This document shows positions 15,325-24,219 of a stretch of 64,000 nt of DNA, piece by piece (position 1 is the first letter of the stretch; each line of letters begins with the position of its first letter). The notes under the pieces were generated by a model, which worked only from the letters and a program-made list of their open reading frames with translations, did no database searches and was not told where the DNA came from. This DNA comes from JAMZMI01 sp964353015 (GTDB taxonomy: Bacteria > Bacteroidota > Bacteroidia > Cytophagales > Cyclobacteriaceae): NCBI GenBank assembly GCA_964353015.1, contig CAYGUA010000003.1:62001-126000 (forward strand), read 5' to 3'. Position numbers and translations under genes: made by a program.

Positions 15325-16175
15325 GATTTTACATCCTGATAATATTGATCGCTTCCTTCGGTTGCGAATTTTTCAAACCAAAAGAAACACTACTCGAATC
15401 ACCCATAGCCAGGGTGAGTGATCAGTATCTCTATTCCTCTGACCTTGATGGTCTTTTCCCAAACAATGCCTCAGATTCCGATAGTGCAAAGCTTGCCGAA
15501 AAATACGTTGATGACTGGATCAACAAACAATTGATGATCGCGAATTCAACACAAAACATCACTGTAAGTGAAGCAGAAATCGAGCGTAAAGTGCTAGACT
15601 ACAGGTATGCATTGATCGTGCATTCATTTGTGAAGCAATACATAGATCAACACATTGATTATTCAGTATCTGATGAAGAAGTACAGAAATATTATGAAGA
15701 AAAATCAGATAATTTCCTGCTAAAGCAAAATCTGATGAAATGTGTGTTTGTGCAAATTCCAAAGACAGCACCTAATCTGAGTAGGTTTCGCAGGGATTTT
15801 AAGAGTTTCCCTGAAAAAAATGAAGAAGAGGTCTTGTCATATATTTCTCAATTTGCATCAAAATCGTTTCTTGAGGATTCTGTTTGGGTTATTTTTGACG
15901 AAGTGATGTTGGGGACACCTCTGGAAGGGATAAAAGACAAAAAACAATTTCTGGAAAAAAACATGTCATCTGAAACTTCAAATGACAATAATACCTATTT
16001 CCTAAAGGTTTATGAATTCAAAGGGGCGGATGAAATCTCACCTCTTGAATTTATTAAGGAGGATATAAAAAACATCATAATTAATAAGCGGAAGATTACG
16101 TTAAAAAAGAAATTAGAAGAAAAAATCTATGAAGAAGCGGAACAACAAGGCCTGTTTGAGGTTTATCGCAATTAA
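15321..16175 (+). CDS. SurA/PpiC-like lipoprotein chaperone
   Basis: The ATG at 15321, overlapping the upstream stop as ATGA, is preferred to one at 15285 because it starts a lipoprotein signal peptide (MRFYILIILIASFGC, cysteine at residue 15). The 284-residue product has a SurA-N-like helical domain (AEKYVDDWINKQLMI, then SEAEIERKVLDYRYALIVHSF) and a C-terminal helical segment, like the peptidyl-prolyl isomerase chaperone family. A well-formed PpiC isomerase domain is hard to recognise, so this may be chaperone only. It is followed by a SurA-like gene with a 47-base overlap, which suggests the two act together in outer-membrane protein folding. Confidence 0.78.
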   Translation: MRFYILIILIASFGCEFFKPKETLLESPIARVSDQYLYSSDLDGLFPNNASDSDSAKLAEKYVDDWINKQLMIANSTQNITVSEAEIERKVLDYRYALIVHSFVKQYIDQHIDYSVSDEEVQKYYEEKSDNFLLKQNLMKCVFVQIPKTAPNLSRFRRDFKSFPEKNEEEVLSYISQFASKSFLEDSVWVIFDEVMLGTPLEGIKDKKQFLEKNMSSETSNDNNTYFLKVYEFKGADEISPLEFIKEDIKNIIINKRKITLKKKLEEKIYEEAEQQGLFEVYRN

Positions 16176-17487
16176 TTTCATTCTGGCTTTGATAAGTTTC
16201 GGATCGGTCTTTGGGCAGCAAGATCAATCTGTCAACATTGATAAAATAATCGCCAAGGTAGATGACTATATCATTTTAAAATCCGATTTAGAAAAAGCGT
16301 ATCTAGACTACCTTTCAAGAGGAGAATTTAGAAGTCCTAATGCTAAATGCTTCATTCTTCAACAACTGGTTCAGGAAAAGATGTTTCTAGCACAAGCCGT
16401 GATAGATTCGGTGGAAGTGGAAGATGTAATGGTACAATCCCAACTAAACAGCAGGATGGAAGCCGTTTTGGCACGAGTTGGCTCTCCCGAAGAATTGGAA
16501 AAATTTTACGGCAAAACTTTGGAACAACTTCAGGAGGAGCTTTTTGATGACATCAAACAACAAATGATCATCCAGAAAATGCAACAAGAAATCGTTTCTG
16601 ATCTAAAGGTATCCCCATCAGAAGTGAAAAAGTTTTTTAACAAAATACCTGCTGATTCTCTTCCTTATTTTTCTACTGAGGTAGAAGTTTCCCAGATTGT
16701 AATCCAGCCAAAAGCAGGCAAGGATCAAAAAAACAAAGTAAAAAAACAGATGTATGAAATTCGTGGCAGAATCATGTCTGGTGAACCATTTGAGCAACTT
16801 GCGAGACAATATTCTGAAGATCCTGGATCTGCTGCGCAAGGCGGTCAACTGCCATTTTACAGTCGTGGTGATCTTGCACCAGAATTTGAAGCATCAGCCA
16901 TGACCCTAGCTGCTGGTGAGCTCTCAGATCCCGTGGAAACACAATTTGGATATCATTTGATTGAATTGCAGGAAAAAAGAGGAAATACCTTTCGTACGAG
17001 ACATATACTGATCTCCCCACAGCCATCACAAAGGGATGTCGACAAAGCTGAGAAATATTTAGACAGCCTTAGAACAGCTATATTGCTTGATAGCATATCA
17101 TTTCAACAGGCGGCAAAAGATTATAGCGATGATCAAAACACATCTTCAAGCGGAGGGTTTTTTATTGACCCGAATGGATCAACACGTGTTTCAGTAGAAC
17201 AGCTGGATCCAACCATCTTTTTCACCTTAGACACAATGCAAATTGGAAATATCACGCGACCAGAAAAGTTTCAGCAGGCTGATGGGTCTTATGCGTTTAG
17301 AATTTTATATTTCAAGGACAAGGTTCCTCCACATCAAGCGAGTGTCAAAGCGGACTACCAAAAAATTTCGGTTGCGACATTAAGTGATAAAAGAAACAGG
17401 ATTTTACAAAAATATTTTGATGGCGCGAAAAACAATGTTTTCATCGAAGTTGATCCTGAATACAACAATTGCAATTTGATAGATTAG
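16129..17487 (+). CDS. Periplasmic peptidyl-prolyl cis-trans isomerase, SurA-like
   Basis: The 452-residue protein has a signal peptide (1-29, MKKRNNKACLRFIAINFILA onward), a SurA N-terminal chaperone domain (about 33-170; CFILQQLVQEKMFLAQAVID) and two parvulin domains. The first spans about 185-285 (QIVIQPKAG, FEQLARQYSEDPGSAAQGGQ, FGYHLIELQ) and the second about 287-395 (TRHILISPQ, FQQAAKDYSDDQNTSSSGGF). SurA guides unfolded outer-membrane barrels through the periplasm. The start lies within the end of the previous gene, in another frame. Confidence 0.9.
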   Translation: MKKRNNKACLRFIAINFILALISFGSVFGQQDQSVNIDKIIAKVDDYIILKSDLEKAYLDYLSRGEFRSPNAKCFILQQLVQEKMFLAQAVIDSVEVEDVMVQSQLNSRMEAVLARVGSPEELEKFYGKTLEQLQEELFDDIKQQMIIQKMQQEIVSDLKVSPSEVKKFFNKIPADSLPYFSTEVEVSQIVIQPKAGKDQKNKVKKQMYEIRGRIMSGEPFEQLARQYSEDPGSAAQGGQLPFYSRGDLAPEFEASAMTLAAGELSDPVETQFGYHLIELQEKRGNTFRTRHILISPQPSQRDVDKAEKYLDSLRTAILLDSISFQQAAKDYSDDQNTSSSGGFFIDPNGSTRVSVEQLDPTIFFTLDTMQIGNITRPEKFQQADGSYAFRILYFKDKVPPHQASVKADYQKISVATLSDKRNRILQKYFDGAKNNVFIEVDPEYNNCNLID

Positions 17488-17494
17488 TCAAAAA

Positions 17495-18460
17495 ATGGAA
17501 GATATTAAAAACGAAGTAGAAGCTGCAGACAAGCTTCATGAGTCATTTTTAGCGCTCGAAAAAGAAATAGGAAAGACCGTAATTGGTCAGAAGGAGGTTG
17601 TTCGACTATTAATCACGTCTATATTTTGTGGTGGTCATTCACTATTAGTTGGTGTGCCCGGGCTTGCTAAAACACTCCTAATTCATACCATGTCCAATTG
17701 TCTGGGTTTGGATTTTAACCGCATTCAATTTACGCCTGACCTGATGCCAAGTGATGTGCTCGGAGCAGAAACGCTGGATCAGGAAAGAAATTTTCGTTTC
17801 ATAAAAGGCCCTATTTTTTCAAATGTGATTCTTGCCGATGAAATCAACCGAACCCCTCCAAAGACACAGTCAGCTTTGCTGGAAGCCATGCAGGAAGGTT
17901 CAGTAACTATCAGTGGTCAACACCATAAGCTTGACAAACCATTTTTTGTGTTGGCCACTCAAAACCCAATTGAGCAAGAGGGTACGTATCCACTTCCAGA
18001 AGCACAGCTCGATCGATTTATGTTTATGATCAAGTTGAATTATCCTTCTATTTCAGAAGAATTAGATATCGTGAAACAAACGACTTCTAACCTGACTCAG
18101 GAACCACAAAAAATAATCTCTAAAAATGAAATTTTAGATTTTCAAAAACTTGTCAGAACTGTACCTGTTACTGACAATGTTTACGAATATGCTGTAAATC
18201 TTGTGCATAAAACGCGACCTGATAGCCCTATTGCCCCTCAAGAAACCAAAGACTACATTGAATGGGGTGCTGGCCCTCGAGCCAGCCAGTATTTGATTCT
18301 TGGAGCAAAATGCAATGCATTACTAAAAGGCAAGTATTCTCCTGACATAGAAGATGTAAAAGCTGTAGCCAAAGCTGTACTTTGTCACAGAATCGTAAGA
18401 AATTTCAGAGCTGAAGCTGACGGAAAGACAGAAGAAATCATCATTGATTCCCTGCTTTAA
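17495..18460 (+). CDS. MoxR-family AAA+ ATPase
   Basis: This 321-residue AAA+ protein has Walker A GVPGLAKT (53-60), Walker B ILADEINR (about 110-117), the MoxR-typical EAMQEGSVTISG and FVLATQNPIEQEGTYPLPEA, and an arginine finger in QLDRFMF. MoxR ATPases act as chaperones that help mature metal-cofactor or vWA-domain proteins, usually encoded next door. Here it is the last gene of the partner-switching/SurA cluster and no BatA- or DUF58-type partner follows, because pheS converges three bases after its stop. Confidence 0.93.
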   Translation: MEDIKNEVEAADKLHESFLALEKEIGKTVIGQKEVVRLLITSIFCGGHSLLVGVPGLAKTLLIHTMSNCLGLDFNRIQFTPDLMPSDVLGAETLDQERNFRFIKGPIFSNVILADEINRTPPKTQSALLEAMQEGSVTISGQHHKLDKPFFVLATQNPIEQEGTYPLPEAQLDRFMFMIKLNYPSISEELDIVKQTTSNLTQEPQKIISKNEILDFQKLVRTVPVTDNVYEYAVNLVHKTRPDSPIAPQETKDYIEWGAGPRASQYLILGAKCNALLKGKYSPDIEDVKAVAKAVLCHRIVRNFRAEADGKTEEIIIDSLL

Positions 18461-18463
18461 TCT

Positions 18464-19474
18464 TTAGAATTGCTTTAAGAATCTCACGTCATTTTCCGAA
18501 AACAAACGAATATCATCTATTTGATATTTGAGCATAGCCATGCGCTCTATTCCCATACCAAAGGCAAATCCGCTATAAACTTTGGGATCAATTCCGCAGC
18601 TTTCTAGCACGTTTGGATCCACCATGCCCGATCCGCCAATTTCTACCCAACCAGAATACTTACATATTTTACAGCCATCACCCTGACAGATAAAACAACT
18701 GATGTCAATCTCAGCTGAAGGTTCTGTGAACGGAAAATAAGATGGTCGAAAGCGAATCTTTGTTTGAGGCCCAAAAAATTCTTTGGCGAAATGATACAGG
18801 GTTTGCTTCAAATCCTTGAAACTTACATCCTTATCTACATACAATCCCTCTACTTGATTGAAAAAACAATGCGCTCGGGCAGAAATAGCCTCATTGCGAT
18901 AAACTCTACCTGGCATAATAGATCTGAATGGGGGTTTTGCGTTTTCCATCAGTCTGATTTGCACATTGGATGTATGGGTTCTTAATAACACGTCAGGATT
19001 TTTCTCAACAAAATACGTGTCCTGCATTTCACGCGCTGGATGATTCTCTGGAAAATTGAGCGCAGTAAAATTGTGCCAATCATCTTCTATTTCAGGACCT
19101 TCGGCCACACTGAAACCTTGCCTTTCGAATATTTGGATGATTCTGTTTTTGACCTGACTGAGCGGATGAATAGAACCTACAGTATCTAAAGCAGGTAACG
19201 TAAGGTCAATATTATGATGATCCTTATCGCTGTGAGAAGCATTGACCTCTTCGATTAATTCATTAAACTTTTGTTGTGCTTCATTTTTAAAAACATTCAG
19301 AGCAGCGCCAACTTCCTTTTTCAGCTCGTTAGGCACCTTTTTGAATTCGTCAAATAAATCAGAAATAACACCCTTTTTACTGATGAATTTTAATCTAAAT
19401 TCTTCAAGTTCATGTTTGGTGCGTGCAGAGGCATTATTTAATTCGGCTCTTAAATTTTCAATCTTATCATTCAT
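18464..19474 (-). CDS. pheS: Phenylalanine-tRNA ligase alpha subunit
   Basis: PheS is the catalytic subunit of the alpha2-beta2 enzyme that charges tRNA-Phe. The 336-residue length is normal. It has an N-terminal coiled-coil (1-85), motif 2 with the Arg-containing GRVYRNEAISARAHCFFNQV (about 189-208), the Cys-rich CFICQGDGCKICKYSGWVEI found in this phylum, and motif 3 GFAFGMGIERMAMLKY (about 307-322). pheT is not in the window, as is common in Bacteroidota where the two genes are unlinked. Confidence 0.98.
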   Translation of the reverse strand: MNDKIENLRAELNNASARTKHELEEFRLKFISKKGVISDLFDEFKKVPNELKKEVGAALNVFKNEAQQKFNELIEEVNASHSDKDHHNIDLTLPALDTVGSIHPLSQVKNRIIQIFERQGFSVAEGPEIEDDWHNFTALNFPENHPAREMQDTYFVEKNPDVLLRTHTSNVQIRLMENAKPPFRSIMPGRVYRNEAISARAHCFFNQVEGLYVDKDVSFKDLKQTLYHFAKEFFGPQTKIRFRPSYFPFTEPSAEIDISCFICQGDGCKICKYSGWVEIGGSGMVDPNVLESCGIDPKVYSGFAFGMGIERMAMLKYQIDDIRLFSENDVRFLKQF

Positions 19475-19513
19475 ATCCTACCAGTAAGGGCACAAAAGTA
19501 ATAAGATAATTGC

Positions 19514-20617
19514 TTAAGCCGATTTTGAAATGTAAAGTGATTTCGGAGGTTTTACTTTTGAGCTCAATCCAAGATATTTCTTGCGTCGACCCATCAAGTC
19601 AATTGTTGCACCAAAACAAACGGCTATTAACAATTGAATAAGTATAAGCATTCCATTTCCTAAAACATTGTTTAGTAGAAATGAAATCGAGATAATTACC
19701 ACATTCAATGCTATTAGAGCCAATGAGGCACGAGAATGATTGATTCCCAGTTTCAATAGAGCATGATGTATGTGATTGCGATCTGGAGCAAGTGGCGATT
19801 TTCCGTTGTAAAATCTTATGATAAATACTCTAAAAGTATCGTATATAGGAACAATTAACGCAGCAACGCCTAAAGCTACTGGAGAGGTAATTTGAATGTT
19901 TAGCGGCACTTCAGTTGATGTCACATGATTGATCATCACAATTGTCAATACTGAAGTGATAAATCCGAGCAACATGGAGCCCGTATCACCCATAAAAACC
20001 TTGGATGGATACCAGTTGAAAAACAAAAATGCTATTAATGAACCTGATACTGATAGGCAAATAACCGCAAGCGACATATCTCCAAGTTCAAGAAATATCC
20101 AACCTAAAACACTCAATATTAAAACTCCAAGTGAACCAGCAAGACCATCGATCCCGTCAATCAAGTTGAACGAGTTGGTGAGCGCCACAATCATAAAAAC
20201 GGACAGAATTCCTGCGACACCTACAGGCAAATCAAATATTCCTAATATGCCATAAAGCCCGGTTAATTGTATTTCAGAAAAATAAACCACAAGTACAGCT
20301 GATAAAATCTGAACAGCCAATTTGTGTTTTGCTTGTAAACTTGAGACATCATCCCTTATTCCCAAAATAAAAATCAATACGATACCTCCAAGAAAATATT
20401 TTAATTCGGCCAATTCACTAAAAGAAATAGAAATCATCATAGAAAGTATAAACCCTATGAAAATACCTATTCCACCAAGAGAAGGTGTGCTAACACTGTG
20501 AATTTTACGTCTATCCGGAGCATCCAATAGATCAATTGACCTTGAAACCTTAATGATAATAGGTAGGAGAATGAATGTTAATAAGAAAGCAATGATGACT
20601 GCCAGAAACAATAACAT
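19514..20617 (-). CDS. MraY/WecA-family undecaprenyl-phosphate sugar-1-phosphate transferase
   Basis: The 367-residue inner-membrane enzyme has about ten or eleven hydrophobic helices. It carries the family motifs APDRRKIHS (about 36-44), NSFNLIDGIDGLAGSLG (about 149-165), VFMGDTGSMLLGF (about 211-223) and DRNHIHHALL. WecA/TagO-type enzymes transfer GlcNAc-1-P (or a related HexNAc-1-P) from the UDP-sugar to undecaprenyl phosphate and so start a lipid-linked glycan. The HIHH motif fits the WecA rather than the MraY branch. It flanks the exopolysaccharide locus, which has a second initiating enzyme at 21850-23226. The sugar is not determined by sequence alone. Confidence 0.9.
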   Translation of the reverse strand: MLLFLAVIIAFLLTFILLPIIIKVSRSIDLLDAPDRRKIHSVSTPSLGGIGIFIGFILSMMISISFSELAELKYFLGGIVLIFILGIRDDVSSLQAKHKLAVQILSAVLVVYFSEIQLTGLYGILGIFDLPVGVAGILSVFMIVALTNSFNLIDGIDGLAGSLGVLILSVLGWIFLELGDMSLAVICLSVSGSLIAFLFFNWYPSKVFMGDTGSMLLGFITSVLTIVMINHVTSTEVPLNIQITSPVALGVAALIVPIYDTFRVFIIRFYNGKSPLAPDRNHIHHALLKLGINHSRASLALIALNVVIISISFLLNNVLGNGMLILIQLLIAVCFGATIDLMGRRKKYLGLSSKVKPPKSLYISKSA

Positions 20618-20817
20618 AGACGGTATTTTTTCAGAAAACTAAATTATAACATTTTTTAGATTAAATATTACTATTTCGTTTGATGCAGGATTTTACAAGA
20701 CGAGACGCATGATTTAGTCGTTGACCAAAAAAGAACACGATTTGAATCAAAGATAGACCATCGATTGCATTAAGATCAGTTGATTATCATTTGAATTCCT
20801 GTCACAAAGTTTTGTGG

Positions 20818-21363
20818 ATGTTGTATTTTTGTTTTGTGGGTAAAGAAAATAAATACGATGATAGAAAGAAGCTTGTAAAAGTTTTTTTGATCCGGTGTGG
20901 CATTGCTTATGTGCTTTGGTTGATTGCCTTTTATGGATATATCCAGCCAGACGGTCGTCTCAATGAATTTTTAACCCAGCAAGTGATCGATGGAACTGTG
21001 ATTGGTTTGGATTTATTTGGCTATGACACACATGGTGAAGGAGATCTGGTTTACATAGATAATCAACCCGTAGTGTTGGTAGCCGATGCTTGTAACGGAC
21101 TTGAATTATTTGCCCTATATACTGGCTTCCTATTATGCTTCCCTGGCCGATGGGTTTATAAAGCCGTTTTCATTCCGGCAGGAATAGGTATAATCTTCCT
21201 GGTGAATGTCCTACGTGAGATCGTCCTTTCTTTAAACTATAAATTCTTTCAGGAAACATTCGAATTCAACCATAAATACACCTATGTATTTGTAGTCTAT
21301 ATCGTCGTTTTCCTTATCTGGAGATTTTGGTTGAAACGTTATTCTGTGATTGGGAATGCTTAA
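20818..21363 (+). CDS. Exosortase/archaeosortase-family protein
   Basis: This integral membrane cysteine peptidase-like protein has about six helices and the exosortase catalytic triad. From the ATG at 20818 these are Cys92 in ADACNGLELFALY, Arg133 in NVLREIVLS and His152 in FNHKYTYVF. Exosortases cut C-terminal sorting signals of exported proteins, often next to exopolysaccharide genes. The start is uncertain: a TTG at 20791 would give 190 residues, this ATG 181, and a GTG at 20836 would give 175 and begin MGKENKYDD, closer to where family members usually start. The next gene overlaps by 8 bases. No recognisable sorting-signal protein lies in the window. Confidence 0.85.
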   Translation: MLYFCFVGKENKYDDRKKLVKVFLIRCGIAYVLWLIAFYGYIQPDGRLNEFLTQQVIDGTVIGLDLFGYDTHGEGDLVYIDNQPVVLVADACNGLELFALYTGFLLCFPGRWVYKAVFIPAGIGIIFLVNVLREIVLSLNYKFFQETFEFNHKYTYVFVVYIVVFLIWRFWLKRYSVIGNA

Positions 21364-21856
21364 AAACATCTCTTCCAAAACGCTTTCAACAATTGTGCTG
21401 ATACTGATCATTGTTTATGGCTTTTTCAGAATCAAAGTCAGAATATTTTTCGCAGATTCATTATCTGATCTATTAAATCTAATTGGAATAGATCCTTCAT
21501 TAATTATCTCAAAACTCAGTGATTTTGCTGAATCTCCTGAGAAAATTCATGGAATATTGGGATGGATCATTTATTACCCAACCTATTTCTTATTACACAT
21601 CACTTTCATTTTTCTCTTATTCAGGAATCAGATCAAAGTAAGAAACTATTTGATGCTAGGATTAACTGTTTTGATTTTTCTGCTTGTCGCATTCAGTCTC
21701 ATTGGTAAATTGACTGATATTAATCTGCTTTATCAGGTTTCTTACGATGCTTTCCAAAAGTTATTTGGTTTGCCTTTTATCCTCTTATTCATTGAAGGGG
21801 GTAGAATTCTTTATAAAGATGTGATGGGGAATCAAAATACAGATCTTAATCAATAA
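21356..21856 (+). CDS. Exosortase-associated small membrane protein
   Basis: The ATG at 21356 overlaps the exosortase stop; a TTG at 21350 is less likely. The 166-residue protein has four predicted membrane helices (about 10-27, 57-85, 95-115 and 125-150) and no enzyme motif that I recognise. In Bacteroidota, exosortase genes are commonly followed by a dedicated small membrane protein of this kind (XrtF- or XrtX-associated). Assignment is by position and topology, not by motif. Its 3' end overlaps the convergent sugar transferase gene by 7 bases. Confidence 0.68.
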   Translation: MLKNISSKTLSTIVLILIIVYGFFRIKVRIFFADSLSDLLNLIGIDPSLIISKLSDFAESPEKIHGILGWIIYYPTYFLLHITFIFLLFRNQIKVRNYLMLGLTVLIFLLVAFSLIGKLTDINLLYQVSYDAFQKLFGLPFILLFIEGGRILYKDVMGNQNTDLNQ

Positions 21857-23226
21857 GCATTTTCATTGTCTCTCAGTATTGAAACAATTGTGAGCACGAT
21901 AATCTTAAAATCTAAGATTAGCGACCAGTTTTTAACATAAAAACGATCTAATCTAACCCTGCCGCTCATATCACTAAACTCAGATGTCTCACCTCGAAAT
22001 CCTTTTGCTTGGGCCAATCCGGTAATCCCAGGTTTAACCGCATGCCTTTGCCAAAATTTCTCTATGCTGGGCTGAAACGTTTCATTTAATTTAATTGGAT
22101 GTGGTCTTGGGCCTACAACTGACATATCACCCAAAAAAACATTGATAAATTGAGGGATTTCATCAATACTTGTTCTTCGTAATATCGCGCCCATTTTGGT
22201 AATCCTGACATCACCTTTGGTTGCCTGCTTTTCATCAGATTCATCATTAACAACCATCGTTCGAAATTTCCAACATAAGAACGGTTTATTACCCCTTCCA
22301 TGTCTCAACTGTTTAAAAAAAACAGGCCCTTTTGATTCCATCTTAATAAATAATCCAACTATAGGAATGAGCCATGATAACACAAATACCATGAACAAAC
22401 CTGAAAAAAGCACATCAAAAAGACGCTTGGTCATTTGATTAATCTTATTATCAAGCGGAATGGCATTCACATTTAATACCGGAATAGGCCCATAATTTTG
22501 AACTGAAAGGTTTTGGTTTCCAAGTCGGGAAAATTGAGAGATAATTTTAACCTTAATCAAATTGCTCTCTGCAAAATTAATCAGGTCATTGACACGTGTT
22601 TCGTTAAGTTTATTCAAAACACAGAACATGATATCTACATTATTGATCTCAGCGTATTCCTCAACTTCGTTTGTGGCTCCTAACTTATCTTCACATTCAT
22701 CATCATCAAAAACACCAACAAGGTTATATCCCAATCCTTTGTTGTTTTTGATGAAATAGATCATTTCTTGAGCCATATCACCATAACCAACAACAACAAC
22801 ATTTCTTACATTGAATCCTTTAGATCTGTAATATCTTATAAAATAATGCCACAAGGAGCGCCAAAAAATAAGCGCAATTGTGAAGATGAAATAAGTGTAA
22901 AATAAATGCTGTCTGGAATAATAGAACGGTTTTGTTGCAAACCATATAGCAAAAACTACAGCCAGGTTGATGACCAAAGCGGTCAATACTTTATTTAAAT
23001 GATCAAGTAACCTTTGTTCCCGATGTATTTCGTGTAATCCTGCAGAGAAGAATACCAGAACCCAAAGGCCATTTAACAAGATTTGCAAGGAATAATAAGC
23101 ATCATCCACAATTAATAATGCTCCAAATCGAAATTGATTGGCTATAAATACTCCTAAGTTCAGGCAAATGAGATCTGCCAGAAGAAAGAGGATCGGAAAA
23201 TATGTAGAATATCTACGTGAAGCCAC
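21850..23226 (-). CDS. Undecaprenyl-phosphate sugar phosphotransferase (WcaJ/WbaP type)
   Basis: The 458-residue polyisoprenyl-phosphate hexose-1-phosphate transferase has four or five N-terminal helices (1-130), a CoA-binding-like Rossmann region (about 145-245, VVVVGYGDMAQEMIYFI) and the bacterial sugar transferase domain (about 265-458: KRLFDVLFSG, FFKQLRHGRGNKPFLCWKFR, RRTSIDEIPQFINVFLGDMS, VVGPRPHP). Such enzymes put the first sugar phosphate, commonly glucose, on undecaprenyl phosphate. The start is a GTG at 23226, with no alternative ATG close by. It is one of two candidate initiators flanking this locus. Confidence 0.93.
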   Translation of the reverse strand: MASRRYSTYFPILFLLADLICLNLGVFIANQFRFGALLIVDDAYYSLQILLNGLWVLVFFSAGLHEIHREQRLLDHLNKVLTALVINLAVVFAIWFATKPFYYSRQHLFYTYFIFTIALIFWRSLWHYFIRYYRSKGFNVRNVVVVGYGDMAQEMIYFIKNNKGLGYNLVGVFDDDECEDKLGATNEVEEYAEINNVDIMFCVLNKLNETRVNDLINFAESNLIKVKIISQFSRLGNQNLSVQNYGPIPVLNVNAIPLDNKINQMTKRLFDVLFSGLFMVFVLSWLIPIVGLFIKMESKGPVFFKQLRHGRGNKPFLCWKFRTMVVNDESDEKQATKGDVRITKMGAILRRTSIDEIPQFINVFLGDMSVVGPRPHPIKLNETFQPSIEKFWQRHAVKPGITGLAQAKGFRGETSEFSDMSGRVRLDRFYVKNWSLILDFKIIVLTIVSILRDNENAY

Positions 23227-23256
23227 GCCTGAATTTTCGTCAAAAATAGGTATTAA

Positions 23257-24186
23257 TTACCAATTATTTTTGTCTACGGTGCCATACACTAATTCAATCC
23301 CTTGAGCCAAGTTAATTTTTGGTTTCCATCCCATTTCTTGAATTCTTGAACTATCCATTAGCTTTCTTGGCGTGCCATCAGGTTTTTCGACATTGAAGAC
23401 AATCTCTCCGGTAAAACCTACGATTTCCCTAACCATTAGAGCCAATTCCTTAATGGTCAAGTCTTCACCAAATCCGACGTTTATGGTCTGCCCCTCACTA
23501 TAATTATTCATTAAAAATACGCAAGCATCTGCTAAATCATCAACGTGCAAAAACTCACGTAGTGGAGTCCCAGTACCCCAAATTTCTACTTGCTTGTCGC
23601 CCTTTAATTTAGCGGAATGAAATTTTCTAATCAAAGCAGGAAGAACATGAGAATTGCTGAGATCATAATTATCATTTGGCCCATATAGATTAGTAGGCAT
23701 GGCACTGATGAAATCAGCCCCATATTGATCTCTATATGTCTCACAAAGTTTTACCCCCGCAATTTTGGCAATGGCGTAGGGTTCATTTGACTGTTCTAAC
23801 GAACCAGTTAATAGGCTTTCTTCTTTAATTGGCTGTTCGGCGAATTTGGGGTAAATACAAGAACTCCCAAGAAAAAGTAATTTTTTTACCTTGTTTAAAT
23901 AGGCATGATGGATCACATTCGATTCAATCATTAAATTTTCATAAAGAAATTCTCCTCGATAGGTATTATTGGCATGAATCCCACCAACTTTAGCAGCAGC
24001 TAAAAAAACGTATTCAGGATTTTCCGATTCGAAGAACAACCTAACTTGATCCTGATTGACAAGATTCAATTCGGATGATGTTTTGTAAATCAAATTATTA
24101 AATCCTTCATGCTCAAGCTTGCGAACAATAGCTGACCCTACCATTCCCCTATGTCCAGCAATATATATTTTTGAACTCTTATCCAT
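23257..24186 (-). CDS. fcl: GDP-L-fucose synthase
   Basis: Fcl is the NADPH-dependent epimerase-reductase that converts GDP-4-keto-6-deoxymannose to GDP-L-fucose. It shows the Rossmann glycine motif GHRGMVGSAIV (11-21), the family-typical AAAKVGGIHAN, the catalytic Ser in FLGSSCIYP, the Tyr-xxx-Lys pair in YAIAK, and NLYGPNDNYD. It lies 33 bases after gmd, its pathway partner, on the same strand. Confidence 0.97.
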   Translation of the reverse strand: MDKSSKIYIAGHRGMVGSAIVRKLEHEGFNNLIYKTSSELNLVNQDQVRLFFESENPEYVFLAAAKVGGIHANNTYRGEFLYENLMIESNVIHHAYLNKVKKLLFLGSSCIYPKFAEQPIKEESLLTGSLEQSNEPYAIAKIAGVKLCETYRDQYGADFISAMPTNLYGPNDNYDLSNSHVLPALIRKFHSAKLKGDKQVEIWGTGTPLREFLHVDDLADACVFLMNNYSEGQTINVGFGEDLTIKELALMVREIVGFTGEIVFNVEKPDGTPRKLMDSSRIQEMGWKPKINLAQGIELVYGTVDKNNW

Positions 24187-24219
24187 TTAAAATGTATTTG
24201 TAAATTTATATGTCAGAGG

